The notes: a model not told the origin generated them from the sequence alone. 64,000 bases of DNA from Actinomadura mexicana (GCF_900188105.1 NZ_FZNP01000009.1:1-64000); one strand, 5' to 3'. Positions 1 through 8,600 are shown, numbered from the stretch's first letter. Numbers and translations: made by a program.

Positions 1-416
1 AATTCCGGGCTTTTCCGATACGCCATTCCGGTTCCGCTTGCGCGGTTCCTTCCCGGCGGTGGTGCTATTTCATCAGATCCGGGCCGATTGTCAAATCGAT
101 CCTTTTCCGAACCCATCACGACGGCACGGGCGCGACGAAGCCGCGTCAGCTGGTCGAGGATGGTTCCCCCGGGCCGGCCGCCCTCAGGCGTCCCGCACTC
201 CCGTGGGGCGAAGTGAACAGTATGCCCAAGACGGGGGGACGTCAAACCGGCTCGCACGCGTCATTGGCGCCGGCTCGCCCCTGCGGCCCGCCCGAAGCCG
301 TCTCGACACCCGACCAACCTCGGACTTTGTCCTGGTTCACCCCTGCTTGAACCGCTCGAACATCGCATTCACCCGGCCGAGGTTTCTTTTCGGCAACGCC
401 CACCGTTCGGCGCGCC
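1..416. other. Stretch without a supportable gene
   Basis: Open frames here have atypical composition and no recognisable domain, and none has a convincing ribosome binding site. Part of the stretch may hold the terminator of the minus-strand gene that ends at 417. I see no RNA gene or mobile element. Confidence 0.4.
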
Positions 417-764
417 TCAGGGCTTGGCGAGGAATCCGCCGACGAACAGCACACCTTCGGCGACGACCCAGACGAAGGCCGCGACGGTGAGGGTCACGTC
501 CAGCCGACAGGGCCTGCGCCGCACACCGGGCATCGACCAGGCGGTCACGGCGACGGCAGCGGCGATGACGGCCACGGGCGCCGAGACCCGCACGGCGTCC
601 TCGAACCCGGCCCCGCATTCCGGGTCGCGGCCCTCCTCCTCACCGCAGAAGGCGGCGTCGCCCCACCCGCCGAGGGCCGAGAAGACCCAGAGGACGGCCA
701 GCGCGCAGTTCGCGATCGTCGGAATCGCCGGCGAGATCCACCAGCCGTTCGGGCGCCCGGACAT
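417..764 (-). CDS. Small integral membrane protein, unknown function
   Basis: I do not recognise a family. The 115-residue product has about three hydrophobic segments: residues 12-32, a central one rich in alanine and valine, and one near the C-terminus (AAFVWVVAEGVLFVGGFL). A loop after the first segment has two cysteines (FCGEEE and PECG), which could form an extracytoplasmic disulphide. I chose the ATG at 764; an in-frame GTG at 773 would add three residues, and neither has a strong Shine-Dalgarno sequence. The gene lies 73 bases after the scramblase-like gene on the same strand and may share its transcript. Reality as a gene is supported by hydrophobic patterning and third-position GC bias. 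Confidence 0.6.
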   Translation of the reverse strand: MSGRPNGWWISPAIPTIANCALAVLWVFSALGGWGDAAFCGEEEGRDPECGAGFEDAVRVSAPVAVIAAAVAVTAWSMPGVRRRPCRLDVTLTVAAFVWVVAEGVLFVGGFLAKP

Positions 765-836
765 GGCCTGCACGACCGGAACGTACCTCGCCTCGCGGGA
801 GCCGGGAACCCCTCCATCGGGCGACCGCCGGTCCGG

Positions 837-1427
837 TCAGGTGATCTCTTTGGCCTCGTGCAGGTTCATGTCCATGACGATGGCCGTCATGACCGCCATG
901 GTCCGCAGCGGTTCCCGCACGGGGTCGGTGATCTCCACCGCGTACCGGTCGGCCGTCGTGAGCAGGTGCGTGGCGAGGCCCGCCCACTTCTTGCGGACGT
1001 GCGCCACCTTCCCGCCGTCGGCGTCCTTCACCTCGAAGTTGTTGCGCGGCACGTCCACGTCGACCATGCCGATGAGCGTGCCGCCGTCGTCGTAGATGAC
1101 GTAGCGGCGGCCGACCCTTTCGGTGACGAAGGAGCCGACGCGCTCCCCGTCCGGCCGGAGGATCTCGGTGTACTCCCGGCCGCTCTGCTTGTCCACCACG
1201 TACAGGGGGTCGCCGTCGGGCGTCGTCAGCAGGACGGCACGGGCGTCGAGGTTCGACTTGCCGGGGAACAGGCCGCGCATGACCGCGTTCTCGCCCTGGT
1301 CGTCGGTCGGCGCCGCGATGGCGACGACGGTCCCGCCGTCGTCCAGCACCTTGTACCGCGACTTGGCGAACGGTCCCCTGCGAGGCTGTTCGACCCTGAG
1401 CACCGGGGAGCTGAACACTTCGCTCAC
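837..1427 (-). CDS. Phospholipid scramblase / LURP-one-related protein
   Basis: The 196-residue protein resembles the scramblase/LOR beta-barrel fold: repeated strands such as YKVLDDGGTVVAIA, YVVDKQSGREYTEI and YVIYDDGGTLIGMVDV, followed by a hydrophobic C-terminal helix region. Biochemical role in bacteria is poorly known; membrane-associated lipid or ligand binding is the usual guess. The open frame extends upstream to 1529, but the GTG at 1427 is preceded by AGGAG at good spacing and starts the first structured residues (SEVFSSPVLRVEQ), so it is preferred. The next gene downstream on the same strand is a small membrane protein. Confidence 0.7.
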   Translation of the reverse strand: MSEVFSSPVLRVEQPRRGPFAKSRYKVLDDGGTVVAIAAPTDDQGENAVMRGLFPGKSNLDARAVLLTTPDGDPLYVVDKQSGREYTEILRPDGERVGSFVTERVGRRYVIYDDGGTLIGMVDVDVPRNNFEVKDADGGKVAHVRKKWAGLATHLLTTADRYAVEITDPVREPLRTMAVMTAIVMDMNLHEAKEIT

Positions 1428-1756
1428 GTGTTCTCCTGCCTCGGCGGCCGCACCGGCGACCGCCTCACTGTTCACCTTGCCGGCGGCCGCGCCCTCGGCG
1501 GCACGCCTTCCAACGGGCGATCCTGCCAAGCGCCGGGCCCGCAGGGGAAGCGTTTTGCGCGCCCGCCTCCGCCCACCGGAACCGCCGCGGTGGCGCCCGG
1601 CTCACTGACCTGCACCGGCGCGAGCCGAGGTGGCCGTCCGAGAAACATTCTTCTTTCGGCCCGGCGGCCCCCGAACATCCCCGAGGACATCTACGCCGGC
1701 GTCCGTACCGGCCCGCATGGCGCGCCGCCTCGACCGGACCCGGCCCCGCGGACGGG

Positions 1757-1790
1757 GAAAGGGGCGGTCCCCGAAGGAACCGCCCCTTTC
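1757..1790 (-). terminator. Intrinsic terminator after groEL
   Basis: The arms GAAAGGGGCGGT and ACCGCCCCTTTC face each other around a short GAAG-containing loop. The hairpin lies 34 bases past the groEL stop codon and nothing else is nearby on that strand. Confidence 0.8.
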
Positions 1791-1823
1791 ACATGCACTC
1801 GGAAGTGCGAACCGTGGACCTGC

Positions 1824-3452
1824 TCAGAAGTCCATGCCGCCGGCGTCGGGCATGCCGCCCGCCGGGGCCGGGTTCTTCTCGGGCTTCTCAGCGATCACGG
1901 CCTCGGTGGTCAGGAACAGCGCGGCGATCGACGAGGCGTTCTGCAGCGCGGACCGGGTCACCTTGGCCGGGTCGAGGATGCCCGACTCGAACATGTTGAC
2001 GTACTCGCCGGTGGCGGCGTTCAGGCCCTCGCCCGGGGTCAGGTTGCGGACCCGCTCCACCACGACGCCGCCTTCGAGGCCGGCGTTGACGGCGATCTGC
2101 TTCAGCGGCTCCTCGAGAGCGCGCTTGACGATGTTCGCACCGGTGGCCTCGTCGCCCGGCAGCTCCAGCTTGTCGAACGCCTTGGTGCCGGCCTGCAGCA
2201 GCGCCACGCCACCGCCGGGGACGATGCCCTCCTCGACCGCGGCCTTGGCGTTGCGGACGGCGTCCTCGATGCGGTGCTTGCGCTCCTTGAGCTCGACCTC
2301 CGTCGCGGCGCCGGCCTTGATGACCGCGACACCGCCCGCGAGCTTGGCCAGGCGCTCCTGGAGCTTCTCGCGGTCGTAGTCGGAGTCGGTGTTGTCGATC
2401 TCGGTACGGATCTGGTTGACCCGGCCCGCGATCTCGTTGGCGTCACCGGCGCCGTCCACGATGGTGGTCTCGTCCTTGGTGATGACGACCTTGCGGGCGC
2501 GGCCCAGCATCTCGGTCGTGGTGTTCTCCAGCTTGAGACCCACGTCCTCGCTGATGACCTGGCCGCCGGTCAGCGTGGCGATGTCGCCCAGCATGGCCTT
2601 GCGGCGGTCGCCGAAGCCCGGCGCCTTCACGGCCACGGACTTGAAGATCCCGCGGATCTTGTTGACGACCAGGGTGGCCAGGGCCTCGCCCTCGACGTCC
2701 TCCGCGATGATCAGCAGCGGCTTGCCGGACTGCATGACGCCCTCAAGGACGGGCAGCAGGTCCTTGTTCGCCGACGCCTTGCCCTGAACGATCAGGATGT
2801 ACGGGTCCTCGAGGACCGCTTCCATCCGCTCGGGGTCGGTCACGAAGTAGTGCGAGATGTAGCCCTTGTCGAAGCGCATCCCCTCGGTCAGTTCGAGCTC
2901 CAGACCGAAGGTCTGGCTCTCCTCGACCGTGATGACGCCTTCCTTGCCGACCTTGTCCATCGCCTCGGCGATCATCTCGCCGATCTGCGGGTCGCCCGCG
3001 GAGATGGACGCCGTGGAGGCGATCTGCTCCTTGGTCTCCACGTCCTTGGCGAGCTTGGACAGCTCCTCGCTCACCCGCTCGACGGCGGCCTCGATGCCGC
3101 GCTTCAGCGACATCGGGTTCGCGCCGGCCGCCACGTTGCGCAGACCCTCGCGCACCAGCGCCTGGGCCAGCACGGTCGCGGTGGTGGTGCCGTCACCCGC
3201 GACGTCGTCGGTCTTCTTGGCTACTTCCTTGACGAGCTCCGCGCCGATCTTCTCCCACGGGTCCTCGAGCTCGATCTCCTTGGCGATCGACACCCCGTCG
3301 TTGGTGATCGTGGGAGCGCCCCACTTCTTCTCCAGCACGACGTTGCGGCCCTTGGGACCAAGGGTCACCTTCACGGCGTCGGCGAGCTGGTTCATACCGC
3401 GCTCGAGGCCGCGGCGGGCCTCCTCGTCGAACGCGATCATCTTTGCAGCCAT
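1824..3452 (-). CDS. groEL: Chaperonin GroEL (60 kDa, groEL2 type)
   Basis: This 542-residue protein is a full-length GroEL subunit, which forms the double-ring ATP-driven folding chamber in the cytoplasm. It begins with the AAKMIAFDEEARRGLERGMN segment and contains the ATP-site motif GDGTTTATVLAQ near residue 87. The C-terminus ends in GGMDF, as in the housekeeping groEL2 copies of actinobacteria and unlike the histidine-rich tails of groEL1. No groES is adjacent, so this is a solo copy; a groES-linked copy is expected elsewhere. A CIRCE operator lies upstream at 3618-3644, which implies HrcA repression and heat induction. An intrinsic terminator follows. Confidence 0.97.
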   Translation of the reverse strand: MAAKMIAFDEEARRGLERGMNQLADAVKVTLGPKGRNVVLEKKWGAPTITNDGVSIAKEIELEDPWEKIGAELVKEVAKKTDDVAGDGTTTATVLAQALVREGLRNVAAGANPMSLKRGIEAAVERVSEELSKLAKDVETKEQIASTASISAGDPQIGEMIAEAMDKVGKEGVITVEESQTFGLELELTEGMRFDKGYISHYFVTDPERMEAVLEDPYILIVQGKASANKDLLPVLEGVMQSGKPLLIIAEDVEGEALATLVVNKIRGIFKSVAVKAPGFGDRRKAMLGDIATLTGGQVISEDVGLKLENTTTEMLGRARKVVITKDETTIVDGAGDANEIAGRVNQIRTEIDNTDSDYDREKLQERLAKLAGGVAVIKAGAATEVELKERKHRIEDAVRNAKAAVEEGIVPGGGVALLQAGTKAFDKLELPGDEATGANIVKRALEEPLKQIAVNAGLEGGVVVERVRNLTPGEGLNAATGEYVNMFESGILDPAKVTRSALQNASSIAALFLTTEAVIAEKPEKNPAPAGGMPDAGGMDF

Positions 3453-3617
3453 AGGCTCCAGTCCTCCCGGAACAAGGTGGCTTAGACGGATCGAGCCGAC
3501 GCCCGCGACGGACGGCCCCGCCGACGACTTCCATTCCGCCGCCGGCCTGAGGCCTCATCGCCTCGACCCATGACTGTGTGAAGTTGTCACTCTCCACAGC
3601 AGAGTGCCAATGTTTGT

Positions 3618-3644
3618 TTAGCACTCTACCCCGTCGAGTGCAAG
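3618..3644 (-). promoter_or_regulatory. CIRCE operator (HrcA site) upstream of groEL
   Basis: TTAGCACTC, nine bases, then GAGTGCAAG: the classic CIRCE layout, one arm perfect and the other altered only in its last two bases. It is about 165 bases upstream of groEL. A second, overlapping inverted repeat pairs AGAGTGC (3601-3607) with GCACTCT (3621-3627), so the right-hand half-site is shared. HrcA binding is inferred from established knowledge of CIRCE. Confidence 0.9.
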
Positions 3645-4238
3645 CGCCACACATCGCCGCCGCCGTCCCCTCCCCGACCCGCCCGGTCCCGCCCTGACCA
3701 GCGGAGGGACGTCCACGGGGCCGGCCCCGGACGGGCCGCTCGGCCGTCGCCCCTGACGCAGGTCGGCCGGAATTTCCGCCGGTGGCGTAGCGGGCCGGGC
3801 GACCGTCGGGCGGTGTTCACGAGCCTGTCGCCCGACCGGCTCCCGGCCGCCGAGCGGCGGGTGGTCGCACGCGGCCGGCCGGGGCGGTGGCTACCGAGAT
3901 CTCACTTCCCGGTGAGGACCGGGTGTCCTGCGGCCCCCCATTTCGCGCGCCATTGCACTGGCGGCGGCCGGTGCCGTCGTTTTCGGGGAGCTTTATCCGT
4001 CGCGAGGTAATGGGCCGGTTCCGTCGATGTAGCGGCGTTTGCGGCGGCCCGATGCGCTGGGAGCATTACGGCCTGGTAGGCCGCTTTTGTGGAGTATGGC
4101 GGATGGTGAGGATGTTCTTTTCGTTCCCAGGCAAAGGGCCGCCGCAAACAGGTCCGGACATCGGGCGGCCGCTCCGGCTCGATGCGTGACCGGGCCGGAG
4201 CGGCCGTGGTGCTTCGAGGCTCTGCTAGGAGCCGCGGA
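3645..4238. other. Non-coding stretch between groEL control region and secreted protein gene
   Basis: I found no gene I can support in these roughly 590 bases. A minus-strand frame at 3902-4147 lacks a Shine-Dalgarno sequence and known motifs. The stretch probably holds the promoter region of groEL on its left side and downstream sequence of the secreted-protein gene on its right. Confidence 0.4.
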
Positions 4239-5267
4239 TCACCGCTTGTTCGACTCCTGCGCGGGGCCCGCGATCGCGTTGATCACGGTGTTGTGCTTCC
4301 CGCCGTGGAGCTTGGTGGAGATGGGGCCGGTCATCGTCGCGCTGTTGCCGGCGTAGACGTTCGAGCGGGGCGATCCGCTGAGGTTCGTGAAGATTGCGTC
4401 GCCCGGGCCCTTCTCGCTGTTGACGACGGGGCCGTTCTGGCCGACGATCGCCTTCTTGACCGCGTGGATCTGCACCGGCTTGGGGTGGTCCCCCGTGGTG
4501 GCCAGCCGCTGCCCGGCCTGCGGAGCGTTGGCGTCGGCCTGCTGCTCCGGCGCGTTCGGCTGGGCCTCCTGCTGCGGGGCGGCCTGCTGGGCCTCCTGCT
4601 GCGGGGCGGCCTGCTGGGCCTCCTGCTGAGGAGCGGCCTGCTGAGCACCCTGCTCCGGCGCGGCCTGCTGAGCGTCCTGCTGCGGGGCGGCCTGCTCCGC
4701 CTCCTGCTGAGGAGCGGCCTGCTGGGCCTCCTGCTGCGGGGCGGCCTGCTGGGCCTCCTGCTGAGGAGCGGCCTGCTGCTCAGCCTGCTGCGGGGCGGCC
4801 TGCTCGGCGCCCTGCTGCGGGGCGGCCTGCTGAGCGTCCTGCTGAGGAGCGGCCTGCTGGGCACCCTGCTCCGGCGCGGCCTGCAGGGACTCCTGCTGCG
4901 GAGCCGCCTGCTGCTCGGCGGCCTGGTGCTCGGCGGCCTTGGCGTGGGCGACCTTGGTGGCCTCCTGCTCGGAGCCCTCCACGCCGGTGACGGCCGTGTT
5001 GTGCTTCCCGCCGTGGAGTTTCGTCGTGATGTCACCGGTCGTCACCGGCTTGTTCCCGATCACCGGCGCGGCCTTGGGCGACTTGGTGATGTCGGTGTAG
5101 ATCAGGTCGCCCGGACCCTTCTCACTGATGTACGAGGGGCCGTTGTGCCCCACGTACGCCTTCTCCACCGCGTAGAAGTTGATGTCAGCCATGGCCGAGG
5201 GAGCCGCGAGGACGGCCGCCCCCATCGTAATCCCGGTCACGGCCATCGTGCGCAAAATGCGCTTCAT
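4239..5267 (-). CDS. Secreted two-module protein with alanine/glutamine/proline repeat linker
   Basis: I do not recognise a family. The 342-residue product begins with a Sec signal peptide (about residues 1-27, cleavage after PSAMA). Two similar modules of about 65 residues follow, one at about 28-98 and one at about 275-335. They share the motifs SEKGPGD and TKLHGGKHNT and an NGP turn. Between them is a linker of about 13 copies of a nine-residue unit, AAPQQEAQQ and variants. The ATG at 5267 is preceded by GAGGAAAGG; an in-frame GTG at 5279 is less likely. No LPXTG or membrane anchor is visible, so the protein is probably released or held by non-covalent contacts. Function is unknown; a repeat spacer between paired domains suggests bridging or surface-matrix use. 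Confidence 0.8.
   Translation of the reverse strand: MKRILRTMAVTGITMGAAVLAAPSAMADINFYAVEKAYVGHNGPSYISEKGPGDLIYTDITKSPKAAPVIGNKPVTTGDITTKLHGGKHNTAVTGVEGSEQEATKVAHAKAAEHQAAEQQAAPQQESLQAAPEQGAQQAAPQQDAQQAAPQQGAEQAAPQQAEQQAAPQQEAQQAAPQQEAQQAAPQQEAEQAAPQQDAQQAAPEQGAQQAAPQQEAQQAAPQQEAQQAAPQQEAQPNAPEQQADANAPQAGQRLATTGDHPKPVQIHAVKKAIVGQNGPVVNSEKGPGDAIFTNLSGSPRSNVYAGNSATMTGPISTKLHGGKHNTVINAIAGPAQESNKR
4560..4920 (-). repeat. 27-bp in-frame tandem repeats (linker of secreted protein)
   Basis: About 13 head-to-tail units of 27 bp encode AAPQQEAQQ-type peptides, with variants EQGAQ, QQDAQ and QQGAE. Period divisible by three keeps the frame when copies are gained or lost, so length variation between strains is expected. 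Confidence 0.9.
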
Positions 5268-5520
5268 GCCTTTCCTCACTCTCGTATGCCGATCGGCGCC
5301 CCAGGGAGCGCCACTCCGGGATCAATCTTCCAGGGCGCGGCCAGCGAGAAACCCAAGTGACGGAGTGGCGCCGATCAAGATCGGAGCCGCGAAACGGGCG
5401 CTCGCTAAAGCTTCTTCCATGCGCGTTTGGCCGGACGGGACGACCAGTCGCCCAATTCAGCATGCACCGGGACAATCGCGTTCCGAAAAAGGGGGAATCG
5501 GCCAGAGGTGCAAGGAAAAG

Positions 5521-5545
5521 CCCCGGCACGGTGGACGTGCCGGGG
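5521..5545 (-). terminator. Intrinsic terminator after cysO
   Basis: CCCCGGCACG and CGTGCCGGGG form a perfect 10-bp stem with a five-base loop, 20 bases past the cysO stop codon. Confidence 0.8.
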
Positions 5546-5565
5546 CCTAGGGGACGAGACGGACG

Positions 5566-5844
5566 TCAGCCGCCCGCCACCGCGGGGATGATGGAGATCT
5601 GGGCGCCCTCCGGCGTCGGGGTGTCGAGACCCTCGGCGAAGCGGACGTCCTCGTCACCGACATAGACGTTGACAAAACGGCGGATCTTACCCGCGTCGTC
5701 CAGGATGCGGGCGGAGATGCCGGAGTAGCCGGCCTCGAGGTCGGCGACGACCGCGCGCAGGGTCGTGCCCTCGGCCTTCACCTCGGACTCGCCACCGGTG
5801 TAGGTCCGCAGGATCGTCGGGATACGGACGGACACGCTGCTCAT
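5566..5844 (-). CDS. cysO: Sulfur carrier protein CysO (MoaD/ThiS fold)
   Basis: A 92-residue ubiquitin-like protein with the C-terminal diglycine AVAGG that is thiocarboxylated to carry sulfur. Segments VSVRIPTILRTYTGG, LEAGYSGIS, RFVNVYVGDEDVRF and ISIIPAVAGG follow mycobacterial CysO closely. In that system CysO-thiocarboxylate gives sulfur to O-phosphoserine through CysM, and Mec releases cysteine. Neither cysM nor mec is adjacent here; instead cysO lies 15 bases after thrC and is very likely co-transcribed with it, an arrangement I recall from other filamentous actinomycetes. A terminator follows. The link with threonine synthesis is unexplained and may simply be operon sharing. Confidence 0.93.
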   Translation of the reverse strand: MSSVSVRIPTILRTYTGGESEVKAEGTTLRAVVADLEAGYSGISARILDDAGKIRRFVNVYVGDEDVRFAEGLDTPTPEGAQISIIPAVAGG

Positions 5845-5859
5845 GCTGCTCCTTCGTTC

Positions 5860-7104
5860 TCAGGCGAGGCCCGAGGCGCGGAACGCCTCCAGGGACGGGG
5901 CGATGTTCGCCGACGGCGCGACGACCGGGGCGACGGCGTCCAGGGTCTTCAGGCCGTCCCCGGAGTTGATGATCACGGTCTCGGCGCCCGGGTCGAGGGC
6001 GCCGGCCTCGACGAGCTTGCGGAGGGTCGCGACGGTCACGCCGCCGGCCGTCTCGCCGAAGATGCCCTCGGTGCGGGCCAGGAGCCGGATGCCCTCCACG
6101 ACCTGCTCGTCGGTGACGTCCTCGACGGCACCGCCGGTGCGGCGGGCGACGTCCAGGACGTAGGGGCCGTCGGCGGGGTTGCCGATGGCGAGGGACTTGG
6201 CGATCGTGTCGGGCTTCACCGGGCGGACGACGTCGTGGCCCGCCTTGAACGCGGCGGCGACCGGGCCGCACCCGGCGGCCTGGGCGCCGAAGACGCGGTA
6301 GGGCCTGTCCTCGACCAGGCCCAGCTTGATCAGCTCTTGGAACGCCTTGTCGATCTTGGTGAGCTGGGAGCCGGACGCGACCGGCACGACGATCTGGTCC
6401 GGCAGCCGCCAGCCGAGCTGCTCGGCGATCTCGTAGCCGAGCGTCTTGGAGCCCTCGGCGTAGTAGGGGCGGACGTTGACGTTGACGAACGCCCAGTCGT
6501 CCTGCTCGCCGGCGATCTCGGACGCGAGCCGGTTGACGTCGTCGTAGTTGCCGTCGACCGTCACGAACGTCCCGCCGTACACGGCCGTCGTGATGATCTT
6601 CTGGGACTCCAGGTTCGACGGGACGAACACCGCGCTGCGGATCCCGGCGCGGGCCGCGGCGGCGGCGACGGCGTTGGCGAGGTTCCCGGTGGACGGGCAT
6701 GCCAGCACCTTGAAACCCAGCTCGCGGGCGGCGGCGAGCGCCACGGCGACGACGCGGTCCTTGAACGAGTGGGTCGGGTTCCCGCTGTCGTCCTTCACCC
6801 ACAGGCTCTGCAGGCCGAGGCTCTCCGCGAGGTTGTCGGCGCGGACGAGGCGGGTCAGGCCCGGCTCGGTGTTCGGGGTGTCGGCGACGTTGGGCGGGAC
6901 GGGCAGCAGCCCGCGGTACCGCCAGATGTTGCGCGGCCCGGACTCGATGGCCTCCCGGGTGACGCCCCCGAAGTCGTAGGCGATCTCCAGGGGGCCGAAA
7001 CATTCCTCACACGCGTAGAAGGGTCCGAGGTCGCGGGACGTGCCGCACTCGCGGCAGACGAGAGCGGTAGCCGGTCCGAGGTCTGTGGCAGGCGTGAGTG
7101 CCAT
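5860..7104 (-). CDS. thrC: Threonine synthase
   Basis: The 414-residue PLP enzyme converts O-phosphohomoserine to threonine in the cytoplasm. An N-terminal zinc-ribbon-like segment (CRECG and CEECFG, residues 17-37) precedes the fold type II core. The PLP lysine is in THSFKDR and the phosphate-binding region in CPSTGNLANAV; TAGGVT and NSGDGLK lie near the C-terminus. The reading frame runs upstream through tandem repeats to 7323 and beyond, but the ATG at 7104 begins the conserved protein and has AGAAAGG upstream. cysO follows after 15 bases. The 77-bp repeat array at 7246-7581 lies in its leader or promoter zone. Confidence 0.95.
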   Translation of the reverse strand: MALTPATDLGPATALVCRECGTSRDLGPFYACEECFGPLEIAYDFGGVTREAIESGPRNIWRYRGLLPVPPNVADTPNTEPGLTRLVRADNLAESLGLQSLWVKDDSGNPTHSFKDRVVAVALAAARELGFKVLACPSTGNLANAVAAAAARAGIRSAVFVPSNLESQKIITTAVYGGTFVTVDGNYDDVNRLASEIAGEQDDWAFVNVNVRPYYAEGSKTLGYEIAEQLGWRLPDQIVVPVASGSQLTKIDKAFQELIKLGLVEDRPYRVFGAQAAGCGPVAAAFKAGHDVVRPVKPDTIAKSLAIGNPADGPYVLDVARRTGGAVEDVTDEQVVEGIRLLARTEGIFGETAGGVTVATLRKLVEAGALDPGAETVIINSGDGLKTLDAVAPVVAPSANIAPSLEAFRASGLA

Positions 7105-7245
7105 GAGGGCGAGGCCTTTCTCCCCATCTTCCCTGCGCCACCTTGGTCGCAGGCCGGAGTTGGCACCATCTCCCGGCCGGCCTCGCAGGATCGCGACGCG
7201 CAACAGCCGGGTGGTTGCCGGGGCTTCGCAGGGCCGGTCCCTCCA

Positions 7246-7581
7246 CCCCTCTGGATGAGCAGTATTAAGTTGTGCGGGGGCTGAGCTGGAAGACCGGCCC
7301 GTCGGCCACTGTGCTCCCTGCACCCCTCTGGATGAGCAGTATTAAGTTGTGCGGGGGCTGAGCTGGAAGACCGGCCCGTCGGCCACTGTGCTCCCTGCAC
7401 CCCTCTGGATGAGCAGTATTAAGTTGTGCGGGGGCTGAGCTGGAAGACCGGCCCGTCGGCCACTGTGCTCCCTGCACCCCTCTGGATGAGCAGTATTAAG
7501 TTGTGCGGGGGCTGAGCTGGAAGACCGGCCCGTCGGCCACTGTGCTCCCTGCACCCCTCTGGATGAGCAGTATTAAGTTGT
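7246..7581. repeat. 77-bp tandem repeat array upstream of thrC (4.4 copies)
   Basis: Four complete and apparently identical 77-bp units begin at 7246, 7323, 7400 and 7477. A fifth, starting at 7554, matches for 28 bases and then diverges. Each unit has a GGCC-CGTC-GGCC hairpin and one AT-rich island (AGTATTAAGTTGT) in otherwise GC-rich DNA. Read on the thrC strand the island gives TTAATACT, which resembles a -10 element. There are no variable spacers, so it is not CRISPR. Repeats make spurious overlapping open frames of 70 codons. Confidence 0.95.
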
Positions 7582-7664
7582 ACGTTCCATGAGCTATGAG
7601 CTCGTATGCGTGACTTTACATGAACTGACCGGATGCCAGACAGGCGGGTCCAGCGATTGAGACG

Positions 7665-8600
7665 TTACCCCGCGGTGGTCTTGATCACGCGCTGGGTCGG
7701 GTCGAGGAACACGTGCCGGACGGTCGGGACGCGCTCCCGGAGCCGCCGGTCGATCTCGCCGGCGACGTCCTCGGCCTCGTCGGCGCTGATGTCGTCGGAG
7801 AAGTGCACCTTCGCGGCGACGAGGATCTGCTCGGGGCCGAAGTGCATGGTGAGCAGTTCGTCCACGCCGGTCACGCCGGGCGCGCCGCAGATCTCGGCGC
7901 GGATCTTGCGCTGCTCGGCGGGGTCGGCCGCCTGGCCGATGAGCAGGCCCATGCTCTCCCGGCCGATCGAGAAGGCGAGGACGACCAGGAGCACTCCGAT
8001 GAGGGCGGACGCGAGCCCGTCCCAGAACTCCGAGCCGGTGATCTGGCGCATCGCGAGCCCGCCGGCGGCGAGGGCGAGCCCGATCATCGCCGCGGTGTCC
8101 TCGAACAGGGCGGTCTTGAACGTCACGTCGGGCGACTTGCGGACGTGTTCGACGAGGTCGCGGTCGTTCTCGCGCGTCTCCTTCTTGGCCTGGTAGAAGG
8201 CGCGGAGCCAGGACGCTCCCTCCAGCACCGCGCCGAGGCCGAGGACGGCGTAGGCGAGCCACACCGTCGTCCCGCCGCCGCCGTGGCCGGTCATGGTCAG
8301 GATGCCCTCGAAGATCGAGAACCCGGCGCCGGCCACGAAGATGCCGAACGCGGCGAGCAGCGACCACACGTACCGCTCGTTGCCGTAGCCGAAGGGGTGG
8401 CGCCGGTCGGGGGGCCGCTCGCTGCGCCGGAGCGAGGTGTAGAGAAAGCCCTGGTTGAGGGTGTCCGCCACCGAGTGCGCGCTCTCCGCGAGCATGGCGC
8501 TGGACCCGGCCAGCAGGCCGGCGAACAGCTTCGTGATCGCGAGGATGAGGTTCGCTGCACCGGCGACGAGCACGGTTTTCGTCGTCTCGGACTTGCTCAT
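7665..8600 (-). CDS. Cation diffusion facilitator family transporter
   Basis: The 311-residue inner-membrane protein has about six transmembrane helices and the CDF metal-site pattern: HSVADTLNQ in helix 2, then DTAAMIG and WDGLAS later. A cytoplasmic C-terminal domain of about 90 residues holds further acidic and histidine residues (MHFGPEQ, KVHFSDD). CDF proteins export divalent metals such as zinc, iron or manganese by proton antiport; the metal here cannot be told. The ATG at 8600 begins the conserved MSKSETTKTV segment. otsA is divergent, with about 120 bases between the genes. Confidence 0.93.
   Translation of the reverse strand: MSKSETTKTVLVAGAANLILAITKLFAGLLAGSSAMLAESAHSVADTLNQGFLYTSLRRSERPPDRRHPFGYGNERYVWSLLAAFGIFVAGAGFSIFEGILTMTGHGGGGTTVWLAYAVLGLGAVLEGASWLRAFYQAKKETRENDRDLVEHVRKSPDVTFKTALFEDTAAMIGLALAAGGLAMRQITGSEFWDGLASALIGVLLVVLAFSIGRESMGLLIGQAADPAEQRKIRAEICGAPGVTGVDELLTMHFGPEQILVAAKVHFSDDISADEAEDVAGEIDRRLRERVPTVRHVFLDPTQRVIKTTAG

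Noticed and set aside
858..3485. Plus-strand open frame of 875 codons across groEL
   Set aside because: It is antisense to groEL and to the scramblase-like gene, and its low-complexity translation is a product of high GC. No ribosome binding site or domain.
7265..7554. Repeated 70-codon frames on the minus strand in the 77-bp array
   Set aside because: The same peptide begins every 77 bases because of the tandem repeat. Frame shifts between copies and lack of a ribosome binding site argue against translation.
7246..7581. CRISPR-like array
   Set aside because: Units are contiguous and identical for 77 bases with no unique spacers, and no cas genes are near.
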